Shown here: piece by piece, positions 1-5,419 of the stretch
Layout: every line of letters begins with the position of its first letter
Position numbering within the stretch: position 1 is the first letter of the stretch
NCBI GenBank assembly: GCA_964464385.1
Contig: CAYXFZ010000116.1
Coordinates: 1-5,419 of the forward strand
Source of the DNA: CAYXFZ01 sp964464385
Lineage (GTDB): Bacteria > Planctomycetota > UBA1135
DNA: 5,419 nt
Direction: 5' to 3'
Position numbers and translations under genes: made by a program
The notes under the pieces: generated by a model
Told to the model about the DNA's origin: nothing
Databases searched by the model: none
The model's input: only the letters and a program-made list of their open reading frames with translations

Positions 1-2
1 GC

Positions 3-2105
3 AAACCGACCCCAGATGTTGGCTTTCAAGAGATGATTCGGGTGCCCTTCGACCGGTCGAGCGATCCCTTGGCGGCCACGTGGATTCCTTGGGCTCTCTT
101 TGGGTTCAGTGGCGTTCTTGTTTTGCTGGCGGTGGTCCTGCGCCGTCGCATCGCGGTGGTGGTGCTTTGTCTGTTCGGAGGAGCCGTCAATCTTTGGGTC
201 GGAGTGGGCCTTCAAGGCGCCTTCCCTCAGCAGGTCCCCAGTTGGAACAGTCTCATGCATGCGGATGAGTGGTGGGTGGACCTGGACAAGGCAGGAATCC
301 CCTTTCGTGGCCAAGGGGTCATTGTTTCGTATCCCGTGGATACTTTGGAGCACGGTCAGATTTTGGCGGGTCTCGGCGCGCCCGACGCCAAAGGTGGCCT
401 GAATTCTTGGTCGATTTACACCACGGCTGCGAAGCGAACTGGCGTTCGGGAACGCATCGTTGAGCCTGCTTGGACCCTGGATGACATCCCGAACCCAGGC
501 TCCCCAGTGGGCACTCGTGCCGGTTCCGGGCAGATTTTCCGCTTGCTTGAGGACGGCCCCGGACTCTGGAAGAGTCATTTGTATGGTCCCTTCAATGAAG
601 TGGTGGGAGCTAAAGTAAGGGAGGAGTTTCAAGAACTCTCCAAGAACCCTTCTGCCAACTTGGAGCGATACCAAGAATTGCGCGGTCTGCAATCGAACCG
701 CTCTCTGTTGACGACCTCCATTCCTATGTCGGTCCGTTGGCAGCCTGGCGATGCTGCCGCGGCCATTCGCTTGGATGGGGTCGAGCAAGAAGTTCCTTTG
801 GGGCAGTGGAGTTCTTTCTGGCGTGTTTCCTTCCCTTGGAACCGTTGGTTTTCAACCAGTGCTTTGATTCGGTTTTGGGCTGAAGAGCGGGACGGCGAGT
901 TGGAGTTATTCATGACCCCTCCTCAAATTGACCCGAAAAATCCGCAAGCCGGCACCAAGATTTCCAGTCCAGCTGGATTTGCTGGCGACTTGGCCGAACG
1001 GATTGGTGATTTCGAAACTCTGGGTTGGGCCTGTCAAAACATGGCCATGAAGGATGCTTCTCTTTCGGACGCGGCGTTTTTGGGCGACATTGAATTCACC
1101 CACGGGTGGCGCTTTCGCATGCTGCAGGATGCCTTCGAGGACGATTCTTGGAAGGCCTTGTTTCATTTCTTCGGCACTCCGGACCGTATTTGTCACATGA
1201 TGATGCGCTACGCCGATCCCACGCATCCGCAATATGACTCGGACAAGGCCTTGGCCAAATACAGTTTTTTTGGCGAAGAAATTACCGTTGGCGATTCCGT
1301 GAACGCCATCTACCGAAAAATGGACGAGGTCGTGGGATGGGTTTTGGACCGACTGAACCCAGGAGACACTCTGTTGATCGTTTCCGATCATGGCTTTGAT
1401 TCCTTTCGCCGGGAGGTCAGCCTCAACAACTGGTTGGCAGACGAAGGATTTTTGAAGGTCAAGAACGTGAGCGGATTGGGCACCCCCTTGAGCAAGCGAG
1501 AAGTTTCTTCTTCCATGTTGCGCTATGTGGATTGGTCCAACACCCAAGCCTATTCCATGGCGATTGGCAAGATTTACCTCAACTTGGCTGGAAGAGAAGC
1601 AACCGGCACGGTTTCCCGGGAGGACGCTGCTTCCGTTCTGGCCAAAATCACGGAGCGGCTCTTGGAGTTGCGAGATCCAACCACGGGTGAAAAAATTGTG
1701 AGTCGGGTGTCTCGGCGCGAGGAAATCTACGACGGCCCTTGGTGGCAGGAGCGTCCTGGCCGTTTGGAAGGGGCGGCAGAACTGACCCTGGATTTTGTGC
1801 CTGGATATCGCGCCGCCTGGACTTCCACCTCGGGCGGCATTCGGCTCGTGGATCAAGAAACGGAATCCGGCTCCAAGCAGGCCGTTCCGGGTGTTGCCAT
1901 TTACGACAACCTCAAGCTCTGGTCCGGAGATCACTGTGGCGTGGAGGCTGCGGCCGTCCAAGGAATTTTTTTCTCCAATCGCCAGATGAAACTACCTGCC
2001 GGAGACAGCTTTTTTGATGCCACGCATTTGGCACCGACAGTCTTGGATCTCTGTGGGGTGGTTGCTCCCACGGATTACGACCGGGCGCCGCTCCTTTGGG
2101 ATTGA
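3..2105 (+). CDS. AP-superfamily phosphodiesterase/nucleotide pyrophosphatase-like membrane protein, probably 5'-partial
   Basis: Predicted metal-dependent hydrolase of the alkaline phosphatase superfamily (type I phosphodiesterase / COG3379-like). Numbering from the ATG at 33, the C-terminal metal ligands are visible: GTPDRICH at 381-388 (Asp384, His388), SDHGF at 451-455 (Asp452, His453) and SGDHC at 631-635 (His634), followed by an APTVLDLCGV-type end near 667-676. LAGLGAPDAKGG at 111-122 is the family's middle segment. Missing is the N-terminal LDG-type metal Asp and the Ser/Thr nucleophile that normally precede it. The frame is open upstream of the ATG to base 3 (KPTPDVGFQE), and no useful ribosome site precedes that ATG, so I infer the real start lies left of the window; the alternative start is 33. 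Two hydrophobic helices at about 16-36 and 40-60, with an RRR turn between, form a hairpin whose ends should face the periplasm. Substrate unknown. The gene ends 3 bases from the convergent lipoprotein gene. Confidence 0.85.
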   Translation, partial: KPTPDVGFQEMIRVPFDRSSDPLAATWIPWALFGFSGVLVLLAVVLRRRIAVVVLCLFGGAVNLWVGVGLQGAFPQQVPSWNSLMHADEWWVDLDKAGIPFRGQGVIVSYPVDTLEHGQILAGLGAPDAKGGLNSWSIYTTAAKRTGVRERIVEPAWTLDDIPNPGSPVGTRAGSGQIFRLLEDGPGLWKSHLYGPFNEVVGAKVREEFQELSKNPSANLERYQELRGLQSNRSLLTTSIPMSVRWQPGDAAAAIRLDGVEQEVPLGQWSSFWRVSFPWNRWFSTSALIRFWAEERDGELELFMTPPQIDPKNPQAGTKISSPAGFAGDLAERIGDFETLGWACQNMAMKDASLSDAAFLGDIEFTHGWRFRMLQDAFEDDSWKALFHFFGTPDRICHMMMRYADPTHPQYDSDKALAKYSFFGEEITVGDSVNAIYRKMDEVVGWVLDRLNPGDTLLIVSDHGFDSFRREVSLNNWLADEGFLKVKNVSGLGTPLSKREVSSSMLRYVDWSNTQAYSMAIGKIYLNLAGREATGTVSREDAASVLAKITERLLELRDPTTGEKIVSRVSRREEIYDGPWWQERPGRLEGAAELTLDFVPGYRAAWTSTSGGIRLVDQETESGSKQAVPGVAIYDNLKLWSGDHCGVEAAAVQGIFFSNRQMKLPAGDSFFDATHLAPTVLDLCGVVAPTDYDRAPLLWD

Positions 2106-2108
2106 GAG

Positions 2109-2633
2109 TCAGTCCCCGACGTAGCCCAACGCTGCCAAACTTTCGGCATCGCCTGCTTCCAAGGAGGCAAGGGCCTGCTCTTGCCGCTTGAGATCTGCAA
2201 TGCGGTCCGCGAATCGTTCTGCCGTGTGGGCCAGGGCCAATTTGGCCTGAGCAAGACAATGGCCTTTCTCGCCCTCATCCGACTGCAGAATCGTGGCTTG
2301 AATCCAGGCATCCACCACCCTTTGGGAGGAGCGGAAATCGTGTCGCTCGCCACCTTCTGAGGCGGCGCGAACAAAGGTGCCCTCCGCTTCGACCAAATTA
2401 CCGGCGGAGAGCTGAGCCTCACCAAGACCCAAAAGGGCACTGTGCAAGATGGCTTCCCGGCCCTCAGCATGTTCGGCGGCCCAGGCGAAGGCTCCTTGGG
2501 CTGCGGGCCAATCCTGAGCTGATGCGGAGCGGTTTCCGGCCTCAAGGGCTGCCAAAGAGTCAGGAAAGGACAATTCCGCATCACCACCGCAGGCGACCAG
2601 GAAGAGAGGAGCAAGGAGGAAGGAGGAGCGCAT
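2109..2633 (-). CDS. Small TPR-like lipoprotein with C-terminal LGY tail
   Basis: Predicted 174-residue lipoprotein of unknown function. I chose the internal Met at 2633 because it gives a textbook short lipoprotein signal: Met-Arg, hydrophobic residues 5-13 and lipobox LVAC with the lipidated Cys at 15. An upstream in-frame ATG at 2705 would bury this signal behind 24 mostly polar or basic residues, so it is unlikely. Position +2 after the Cys is Gly, not Asp, which does not suggest inner-membrane retention in the enterobacterial sense. The mature part is Ala-rich and helical; residues about 26-58 and 61-94 resemble two tetratricopeptide repeats (AGN/AGDW-type turns, alternating Ala, Leu and aromatic positions), suggesting protein binding. 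The last residues, ESLAALGYVGD, match an LxxLGY ending also seen in the neighbouring RHH protein. The gene is divergent from the RHH-sat operon and convergent with the phosphatase-like gene. No specific partner can be named. Confidence 0.75.
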   Translation of the reverse strand: MRSSFLLAPLFLVACGGDAELSFPDSLAALEAGNRSASAQDWPAAQGAFAWAAEHAEGREAILHSALLGLGEAQLSAGNLVEAEGTFVRAASEGGERHDFRSSQRVVDAWIQATILQSDEGEKGHCLAQAKLALAHTAERFADRIADLKRQEQALASLEAGDAESLAALGYVGD

Positions 2634-2705
2634 GGCTTGTTTTGGCCTGAGTTTATCCCGTTTCTGGGCTTTGTGGAGGGAATTGAAAAAATAGGCTCCA
2701 AACAT

Positions 2706-2719
2706 ACTCCCATTGGAGT
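2706..2719. promoter_or_regulatory. Inverted repeat ACTCC-N4-GGAGT, candidate operator
   Basis: Perfect 5-base arms (ACTCC and GGAGT) separated by CATT lie in the divergent intergenic region, centred about 49 bases before the RHH gene start and just upstream of a -10-like TACAAT. RHH proteins usually bind short inverted or tandem repeats near their own promoters, so this is a plausible autoregulatory site. The arms are short enough to occur by chance, and no second copy was seen in the region. Confidence 0.3.
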
Positions 2720-2730
2720 GCGATTAGAGA

Positions 2731-2736
2731 TACAAT
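2731..2736 (+). promoter_or_regulatory. Possible -10 box (TACAAT) of the RHH-sat operon
   Basis: TACAAT differs from the sigma-70 consensus TATAAT at one position and lies 25 bases before the RHH start codon, in the only intergenic space that can hold the operon promoter. No acceptable TTGACA-like -35 element is found 15-18 bases upstream; TTGGAG at 2714-2719 is too close (11 bases). The promoter may be weak, activator-dependent, or read by another sigma factor. Consensus matching only. Confidence 0.3.
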
Positions 2737-2761
2737 CTGAGCCAAGCTTCTGCTTCTTCCC

Positions 2762-2983
2762 ATGGTCAAAGAGTCCAAAGTCACCCTGAAAATCCCTCGG
2801 CCCTTGTACCGTCGGGTTCAGCAGGTCATTGAGGACTCCGGCTTTTCCTCTCCAACCGACTTCATCGTTTTCGTCCTCCGGGACTTGATGGGGGAGGTGG
2901 ACGCAAGTGGCAAAGACGAATTCACGACCGACGAATTGGAAGCCCTCAAACAAAAACTCCGGAATCTCGGATACCTCTCCTGA
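2762..2983 (+). CDS. Ribbon-helix-helix (CopG/Arc-like) small protein with C-terminal LGYL tail
   Basis: Complete 73-residue protein with a ribbon-helix-helix pattern: a short strand at about 5-11 (SKVTLKI) with Lys6, Thr8 and Lys10 alternating as in DNA-contacting strands of this fold, helix A at about 13-25, a Gly-Phe turn at 27-28, and helix B at about 30-43. Such proteins dimerise and usually repress their own operon. Unlike minimal RHH regulators or antitoxins, it continues through an acidic linker (about 45-58) into a charged helix and ends KLRNLGYLS, an ending familiar from sulfatase-like and TPR proteins. It is first in the operon, 18 bases before sat, so it may regulate sulfate activation. 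No toxin-like partner follows it, which argues against a toxin-antitoxin role. The upstream sequence is pyrimidine-rich (CTTCTGCTTCTTCCC), with no Shine-Dalgarno. The fold is fairly clear; DNA binding and target are inferred. Confidence 0.8.
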   Translation: MVKESKVTLKIPRPLYRRVQQVIEDSGFSSPTDFIVFVLRDLMGEVDASGKDEFTTDELEALKQKLRNLGYLS

Positions 2984-3001
2984 ACCCTCCCCGCAATCCT
3001 G

Positions 3002-4159
3002 ATGAACCCCCACGGTGGAACTCTTGTCAACCGTCTCCTCGAAGGAGCCGAACGCGATTCCTTGCTTGCCAAAGTCGCGAATCTTCCTGTTGTTGTCCTC
3101 AACTCTCGTGAAACGTCCGACTTTGAAATGATCACCGTCGGCGCCATGAGCCCCCTCGAGGGTTTCATGGGTCAAGCGGATTACGAAGGTGTAGTCGAAA
3201 ACATGCACTTGGCCTCGGGTGCTGTTTGGCCCCTGCCGGTCGTTCTCGCCACCAAGGGCGGTGACGACGGATCCACTTACGAAGTGGGTGCTGAGGTCGC
3301 ACTTCAAACGGAGGACGGCACCGTCCTCGGTGTCTTGACTATTTCAGACAAGTGGAATCCGGACAAGCGCGCGGAATTGGAAAAGTGTTACAAAGGTGAT
3401 GATGAGCATCCCGCTTGGGGTTATCTAGAGTCCATCGGCAACACTTATCTAGGAGGTAACTTTCAAGCCGTTGCTCTTCCCAGTTACGAAAAGCACAACG
3501 AATTCCGGTTGACCCCAGTGCAAACACGTGCTGTCTTTGCGGAAAAGGGATGGACCACCATTGCTGCTTTCCAAACTCGGAACCCGATTCACCGGGCCCA
3601 TGAGTACTTGACCAAGGTCGCCTTGGAGCAAACCGATGGTTTGCTCGTTCATCCTCTCGTTGGGGATACCAAAGCTGATGACATTCCTTCGGATGTGCGC
3701 ATGGAGTGCTACCACGCCCTTTTGAACAAGTACTACCCCATGGATCGCACCATGTTGGCTGTTTACCCCCAAGCCATGCGCTACGGTGGTCCCCGCGAGG
3801 CAATTTTGCACGCACTTTGCCGTCAGAACTACGGCGTGACTCACATCATTGTCGGTCGGGATCACGCTGGTGTCGGTTCCTACTACGGAACCTTCGATGC
3901 CCAAGAGATCTTCAATGGCTTTGAAGAGGACGAGATCGGCATTCAAACCTTGCGCTTCGAGCATGCTTTTTTCTGCAAGCTCACGGGTGGCATGGCCACG
4001 ACCAAGTCCAGTCCTGCCGTCGCCGAGGACAAGATTTTTCTGTCTGGCACCAAGGTTCGGGACATGCTCGCCAACGGCGAGCGTCCCCCAGCCGAATTCA
4101 CGCGCCCAGAAGTGGCCGACATTCTGATCTCGTCCTACGCAAATCCGGTCGAAGCCTGA
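3002..4159 (+). CDS. sat: Sulfate adenylyltransferase (ATP sulfurylase)
   Basis: Catalyses ATP + sulfate to adenosine 5'-phosphosulfate (APS) + pyrophosphate, the first step of sulfate activation, in the cytoplasm. At 385 residues it has the usual length of the single-chain Sat/MET3-type enzyme, not the CysDN type. Visible motifs: PHGGTLVNR at 3-11, the nucleotide and sulfate-binding QTRNPIHRAH at 191-200, MRYGGPREAILHA at 259-271, GRDHAGVG at 285-292, and SGTKVRDML with RPPAEFTRPEV near 348-371. The N-terminus matches the family's normal beginning, which supports this start even though the 18-base spacer from the RHH gene is pyrimidine-rich and lacks a Shine-Dalgarno sequence. One oddity: the bacterial zinc-site region (CxxC...C) is reduced to Cys325, with Thr328 and Ser337 in the other Cys positions. 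With cysC downstream, the role is PAPS production for assimilation or sulfation; no dissimilatory genes are seen. Confidence 0.97.
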   Translation: MNPHGGTLVNRLLEGAERDSLLAKVANLPVVVLNSRETSDFEMITVGAMSPLEGFMGQADYEGVVENMHLASGAVWPLPVVLATKGGDDGSTYEVGAEVALQTEDGTVLGVLTISDKWNPDKRAELEKCYKGDDEHPAWGYLESIGNTYLGGNFQAVALPSYEKHNEFRLTPVQTRAVFAEKGWTTIAAFQTRNPIHRAHEYLTKVALEQTDGLLVHPLVGDTKADDIPSDVRMECYHALLNKYYPMDRTMLAVYPQAMRYGGPREAILHALCRQNYGVTHIIVGRDHAGVGSYYGTFDAQEIFNGFEEDEIGIQTLRFEHAFFCKLTGGMATTKSSPAVAEDKIFLSGTKVRDMLANGERPPAEFTRPEVADILISSYANPVEA

Positions 4160-4163
4160 TCCC

Positions 4164-4168
4164 AGGAG
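4164..4168 (+). promoter_or_regulatory. Shine-Dalgarno AGGAG of the sulfatase-fold gene
   Basis: AGGAG lies 9 bases before the ATG at 4178, in the 18-base gap after sat. It is the only strong ribosome-binding site in the window and fixes the start of the sulfatase-fold protein. Confidence 0.7.
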
Positions 4169-4177
4169 ACAAACGGA

Positions 4178-5095
4178 ATGCTTGGCATTTTCGGTAAGAA
4201 ACGCAAACAGAACCACCTCTTGGTCATTACGTTGGATTCCTGTCGCTGGGATTCCTTCATGGCGGCAGAGCCAACCAACATCACCAAGTTGGTTGGGGGT
4301 CTGGAAAATGTCGAGCGCCGTTTTTCCTACGCCTCTTGGACGGCCCCGTCTCATTACAACCTTCTGACCGGGCTATTGCCTCATACCAGTCCGCCTGAGG
4401 TTTACGCCTCCGAGTATTACAAGGAAGATCTTTACAAATTTAAGGATCGCCTTGGTGTCGAGGAGGCTGGTTTTGAGGCCATGATTCCACACCTTTGGCT
4501 ACCCTCTTACTTGAAGGCCAAGGGTTATGAGAACAATGCTTTGGTGTCCTTGCCGGTGTTGAATCCCGCGACGGGCGTAAACAAAGATTTTGACACCTTC
4601 AAACTCATGCCCAAGCACAACGACATGATGGGCATGTTGGATGATATGGAAGAGCACCAGAAAACTCGGCCTTCCCAGGGGCTGAAGGGCAACACGCCTC
4701 AGTTTTATCTCCTGAATGTCGGGGAGACCCACTACCCCTATGGCCTGCCGGACGAGGACAAAAATGACTTGCCCCATATCTCCGGCGTCAATGGGATCTT
4801 TCGAAAATTAGATGATCAAATTGACGAAAGTGGAAATCTGGTCTCCGACAAGGAAGCAGGCGCTTTTATGGACATGGAGATGATTGAACGCTGTCGGGAA
4901 CGCCAAATCACGACGGTCAAATATTTGGACGAGGTCGTTTTCCCTCGCCTTTACGACATGGTTCCCAAAAACACATGGATCATCGTCACCGCCGATCACG
5001 GCGAACTGTTTGGCGAAAATGGTTACTTCGGCCACGGGCCGATCATGCACGACAAAGTTTTTGAAGTGCCCTTCCTTGAAGGAAAAATCCGCTGA
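4178..5095 (+). CDS. Compact cytoplasmic sulfatase-fold (AP superfamily) protein with Thr nucleophile
   Basis: 305-residue AP-superfamily protein (sulfatase-like, PF00884-type fold). Metal site and active site: ITLDSCRWD at 17-25 (Asp20), SWTAPSHYNLLTG at 53-65, GETHYPY at 182-188 (His185) and TADHGELFGENGYFGHG at 271-287 (Asp273, His274, His286). The sulfatase signature C/S-x-P-x-R here reads Thr55-Ala-Pro57-Ser-His59, so no formylglycine can form; Thr is the nucleophile in many phosphodiesterases and phosphotransferases of this superfamily. There is no signal peptide: the catalytic strand begins at residue 14 after a basic stretch (KKRK), so it should act in the cytoplasm. It ends just after the HG..MHDK..EVPF motif and lacks the C-terminal subdomain of typical 450-550 residue sulfatases. 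Located between sat and cysC, it probably works on a nucleotide, an ester or a product of this pathway; the substrate is unknown. It should not be annotated as an active sulfatase. Confidence 0.85.
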   Translation: MLGIFGKKRKQNHLLVITLDSCRWDSFMAAEPTNITKLVGGLENVERRFSYASWTAPSHYNLLTGLLPHTSPPEVYASEYYKEDLYKFKDRLGVEEAGFEAMIPHLWLPSYLKAKGYENNALVSLPVLNPATGVNKDFDTFKLMPKHNDMMGMLDDMEEHQKTRPSQGLKGNTPQFYLLNVGETHYPYGLPDEDKNDLPHISGVNGIFRKLDDQIDESGNLVSDKEAGAFMDMEMIERCRERQITTVKYLDEVVFPRLYDMVPKNTWIIVTADHGELFGENGYFGHGPIMHDKVFEVPFLEGKIR

Positions 5096-5117
5096 TCACC
5101 CCCAAGAATTCCGAACG

Positions 5118-5419
5118 ATGAATAACGATAACGGTTTTGTCCTCTGGTTTACCGGCCTCTCCGGATCCGGAAAATCCACTCTCACCCGCATGCTCGAGCC
5201 CGAGCTGAGAAAGCGCAACTGCAACGTTGAGATTCTCGATGGCGATGAAGTTCGCGAAAACCTGTCCAAGGGACTGGGCTTCTCCAAGGAAGACCGTGAC
5301 ACCAACGTTCGCAGGATCGGTTACGTCGCCAAGTTGTTGGCGCGCAATGGCGTGGTTTCCATGACCGCCGCCATTTCTCCTTACGCCGAGGTCCGCAATC
5401 AAGTGCGTGCCATGTGTTG
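5118..5419 (+). CDS. cysC: Adenylylsulfate (APS) kinase, 3'-partial
   Basis: Phosphorylates the 3'-hydroxyl of APS with ATP to give PAPS, the donor for sulfotransferases and the substrate of PAPS reductase; cytoplasmic. About 100 codons are visible, roughly half of the usual 200-residue enzyme, and the frame runs open off the right edge. Motifs: Walker A GLSGSGKST at 13-21, DGDEVRENLSKGLGFS at 41-56, EDRDTNVRRIGYVA at 58-71 (APS-binding Arg/Asn region) and AAISPYAEVR at 84-93. The ATG at 5118 gives the normal N-terminus just ahead of the WFTGLSGSGKS strand; there is only an AAGAA-like weak ribosome site before it. It lies 22 bases after the sulfatase-fold gene, in the same direction, and is a separate gene, not fused to Sat as in bifunctional PAPS synthases. 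Whether something is fused to its C-terminus cannot be seen. Confidence 0.95.
   Translation, partial: MNNDNGFVLWFTGLSGSGKSTLTRMLEPELRKRNCNVEILDGDEVRENLSKGLGFSKEDRDTNVRRIGYVAKLLARNGVVSMTAAISPYAEVRNQVRAMC

Noticed and set aside
1..36. Tail of an upstream gene in frame 1 (ending PQMLAFKR, stop at 34-36) overlapping the ATG at 33 as ATGA
   Set aside because: The ATGA overlap looks like translational coupling, but only 11 codons are visible, no family can be recognised, and the competing frame 3 is also open and better explains the missing nucleophile domain. It stays possible until the left flank is seen.
906..1961. 351-codon minus-strand open frame
   Set aside because: Antisense to the conserved metal-binding part of the phosphatase-like gene; no recognisable domain, typical of a shadow frame.
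2634..2705. N-terminal extension of the lipoprotein to the ATG complementary to 2703-2705
   Set aside because: It adds 24 mostly polar or basic residues before a perfect lipoprotein signal, which would prevent normal export.
2683..2708. TTGAAA at 2683 with CATACT at 2703 as a plus-strand promoter
   Set aside because: The spacer is only 14 bases and the -10 match is poor.
2762..2983. RHH protein as antitoxin of a toxin-antitoxin pair
   Set aside because: The next gene is sat and the divergent gene is a lipoprotein; neither resembles a RelE, ParE, PIN or other toxin.
2075..3307. 410-codon minus-strand open frame
   Set aside because: It overlaps the lipoprotein in another frame, plus the RHH gene and the start of sat. 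Its translation shows no recognisable motif, while the overlapped genes have clear family motifs.
3449..4354. 301-codon minus-strand open frame
   Set aside because: Antisense to the catalytic motifs of Sat; composition and lack of motifs mark it as a shadow.
1..5419. CRISPR array, tRNA or rRNA genes, insertion sequences, attachment sites
   Set aside because: No regularly spaced repeats, tRNA-like cloverleaf, rRNA stretches, transposase motifs or terminal inverted repeats were noticed on reading; almost all of the window is occupied by ordinary genes.

Overview
The window is a compact bacterial segment, GC content in the mid-50s by eye. It looks Gram-negative: one gene encodes a short lipobox signal and a probably outer-membrane or periplasmic lipoprotein, and another encodes a large membrane-anchored phosphatase-like enzyme. 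Several features fit phyla such as Planctomycetota, Acidobacteriota, Myxococcota or related uncultured marine lineages: alkaline-phosphatase (AP) superfamily proteins, TPR-like lipoproteins, protein tails ending in LxxLGY, and mostly weak Shine-Dalgarno sequences. The sequence alone does not fix the phylum.

Layout. Bases 3-2105 (+) carry most of a large AP-superfamily (type I phosphodiesterase / nucleotide pyrophosphatase-like) protein with a transmembrane hairpin. Its frame is open to the left edge and the N-terminal nucleophile region is missing, so it is probably cut by the window. It converges, with a 3-base gap, on a small lipoprotein gene on the minus strand (2109-2633). A 128-base divergent intergenic region (2634-2761) holds an inverted repeat and a possible -10 box. 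From there a plus-strand operon runs to the right edge: a 73-aa ribbon-helix-helix (RHH) protein (2762-2983), ATP sulfurylase Sat (3002-4159), a compact cytoplasmic sulfatase-fold protein with a Thr in place of the formylglycine Cys (4178-5095), and the first half of adenylylsulfate kinase CysC (5118 to the edge). Intergenic gaps in this run are only 18 to 22 bases.

How they fit together. Sat makes APS from sulfate and ATP, and CysC phosphorylates APS to PAPS, so the operon makes activated sulfate, either for reduction or as donor for sulfotransferases. The unexplained part is what surrounds this pathway: an AP-superfamily hydrolase or transferase without signal peptide sits between the two activation genes, and a small RHH protein leads the operon. 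The RHH protein and the divergent lipoprotein both end in an LxxLGY tail. The most interesting hypothesis is that this is a regulated sulfate-activation module with an uncharacterised phospho- or sulfo-ester enzyme acting on a nucleotide or a product of the pathway. No gene is missing from any stretch longer than 300 bases.
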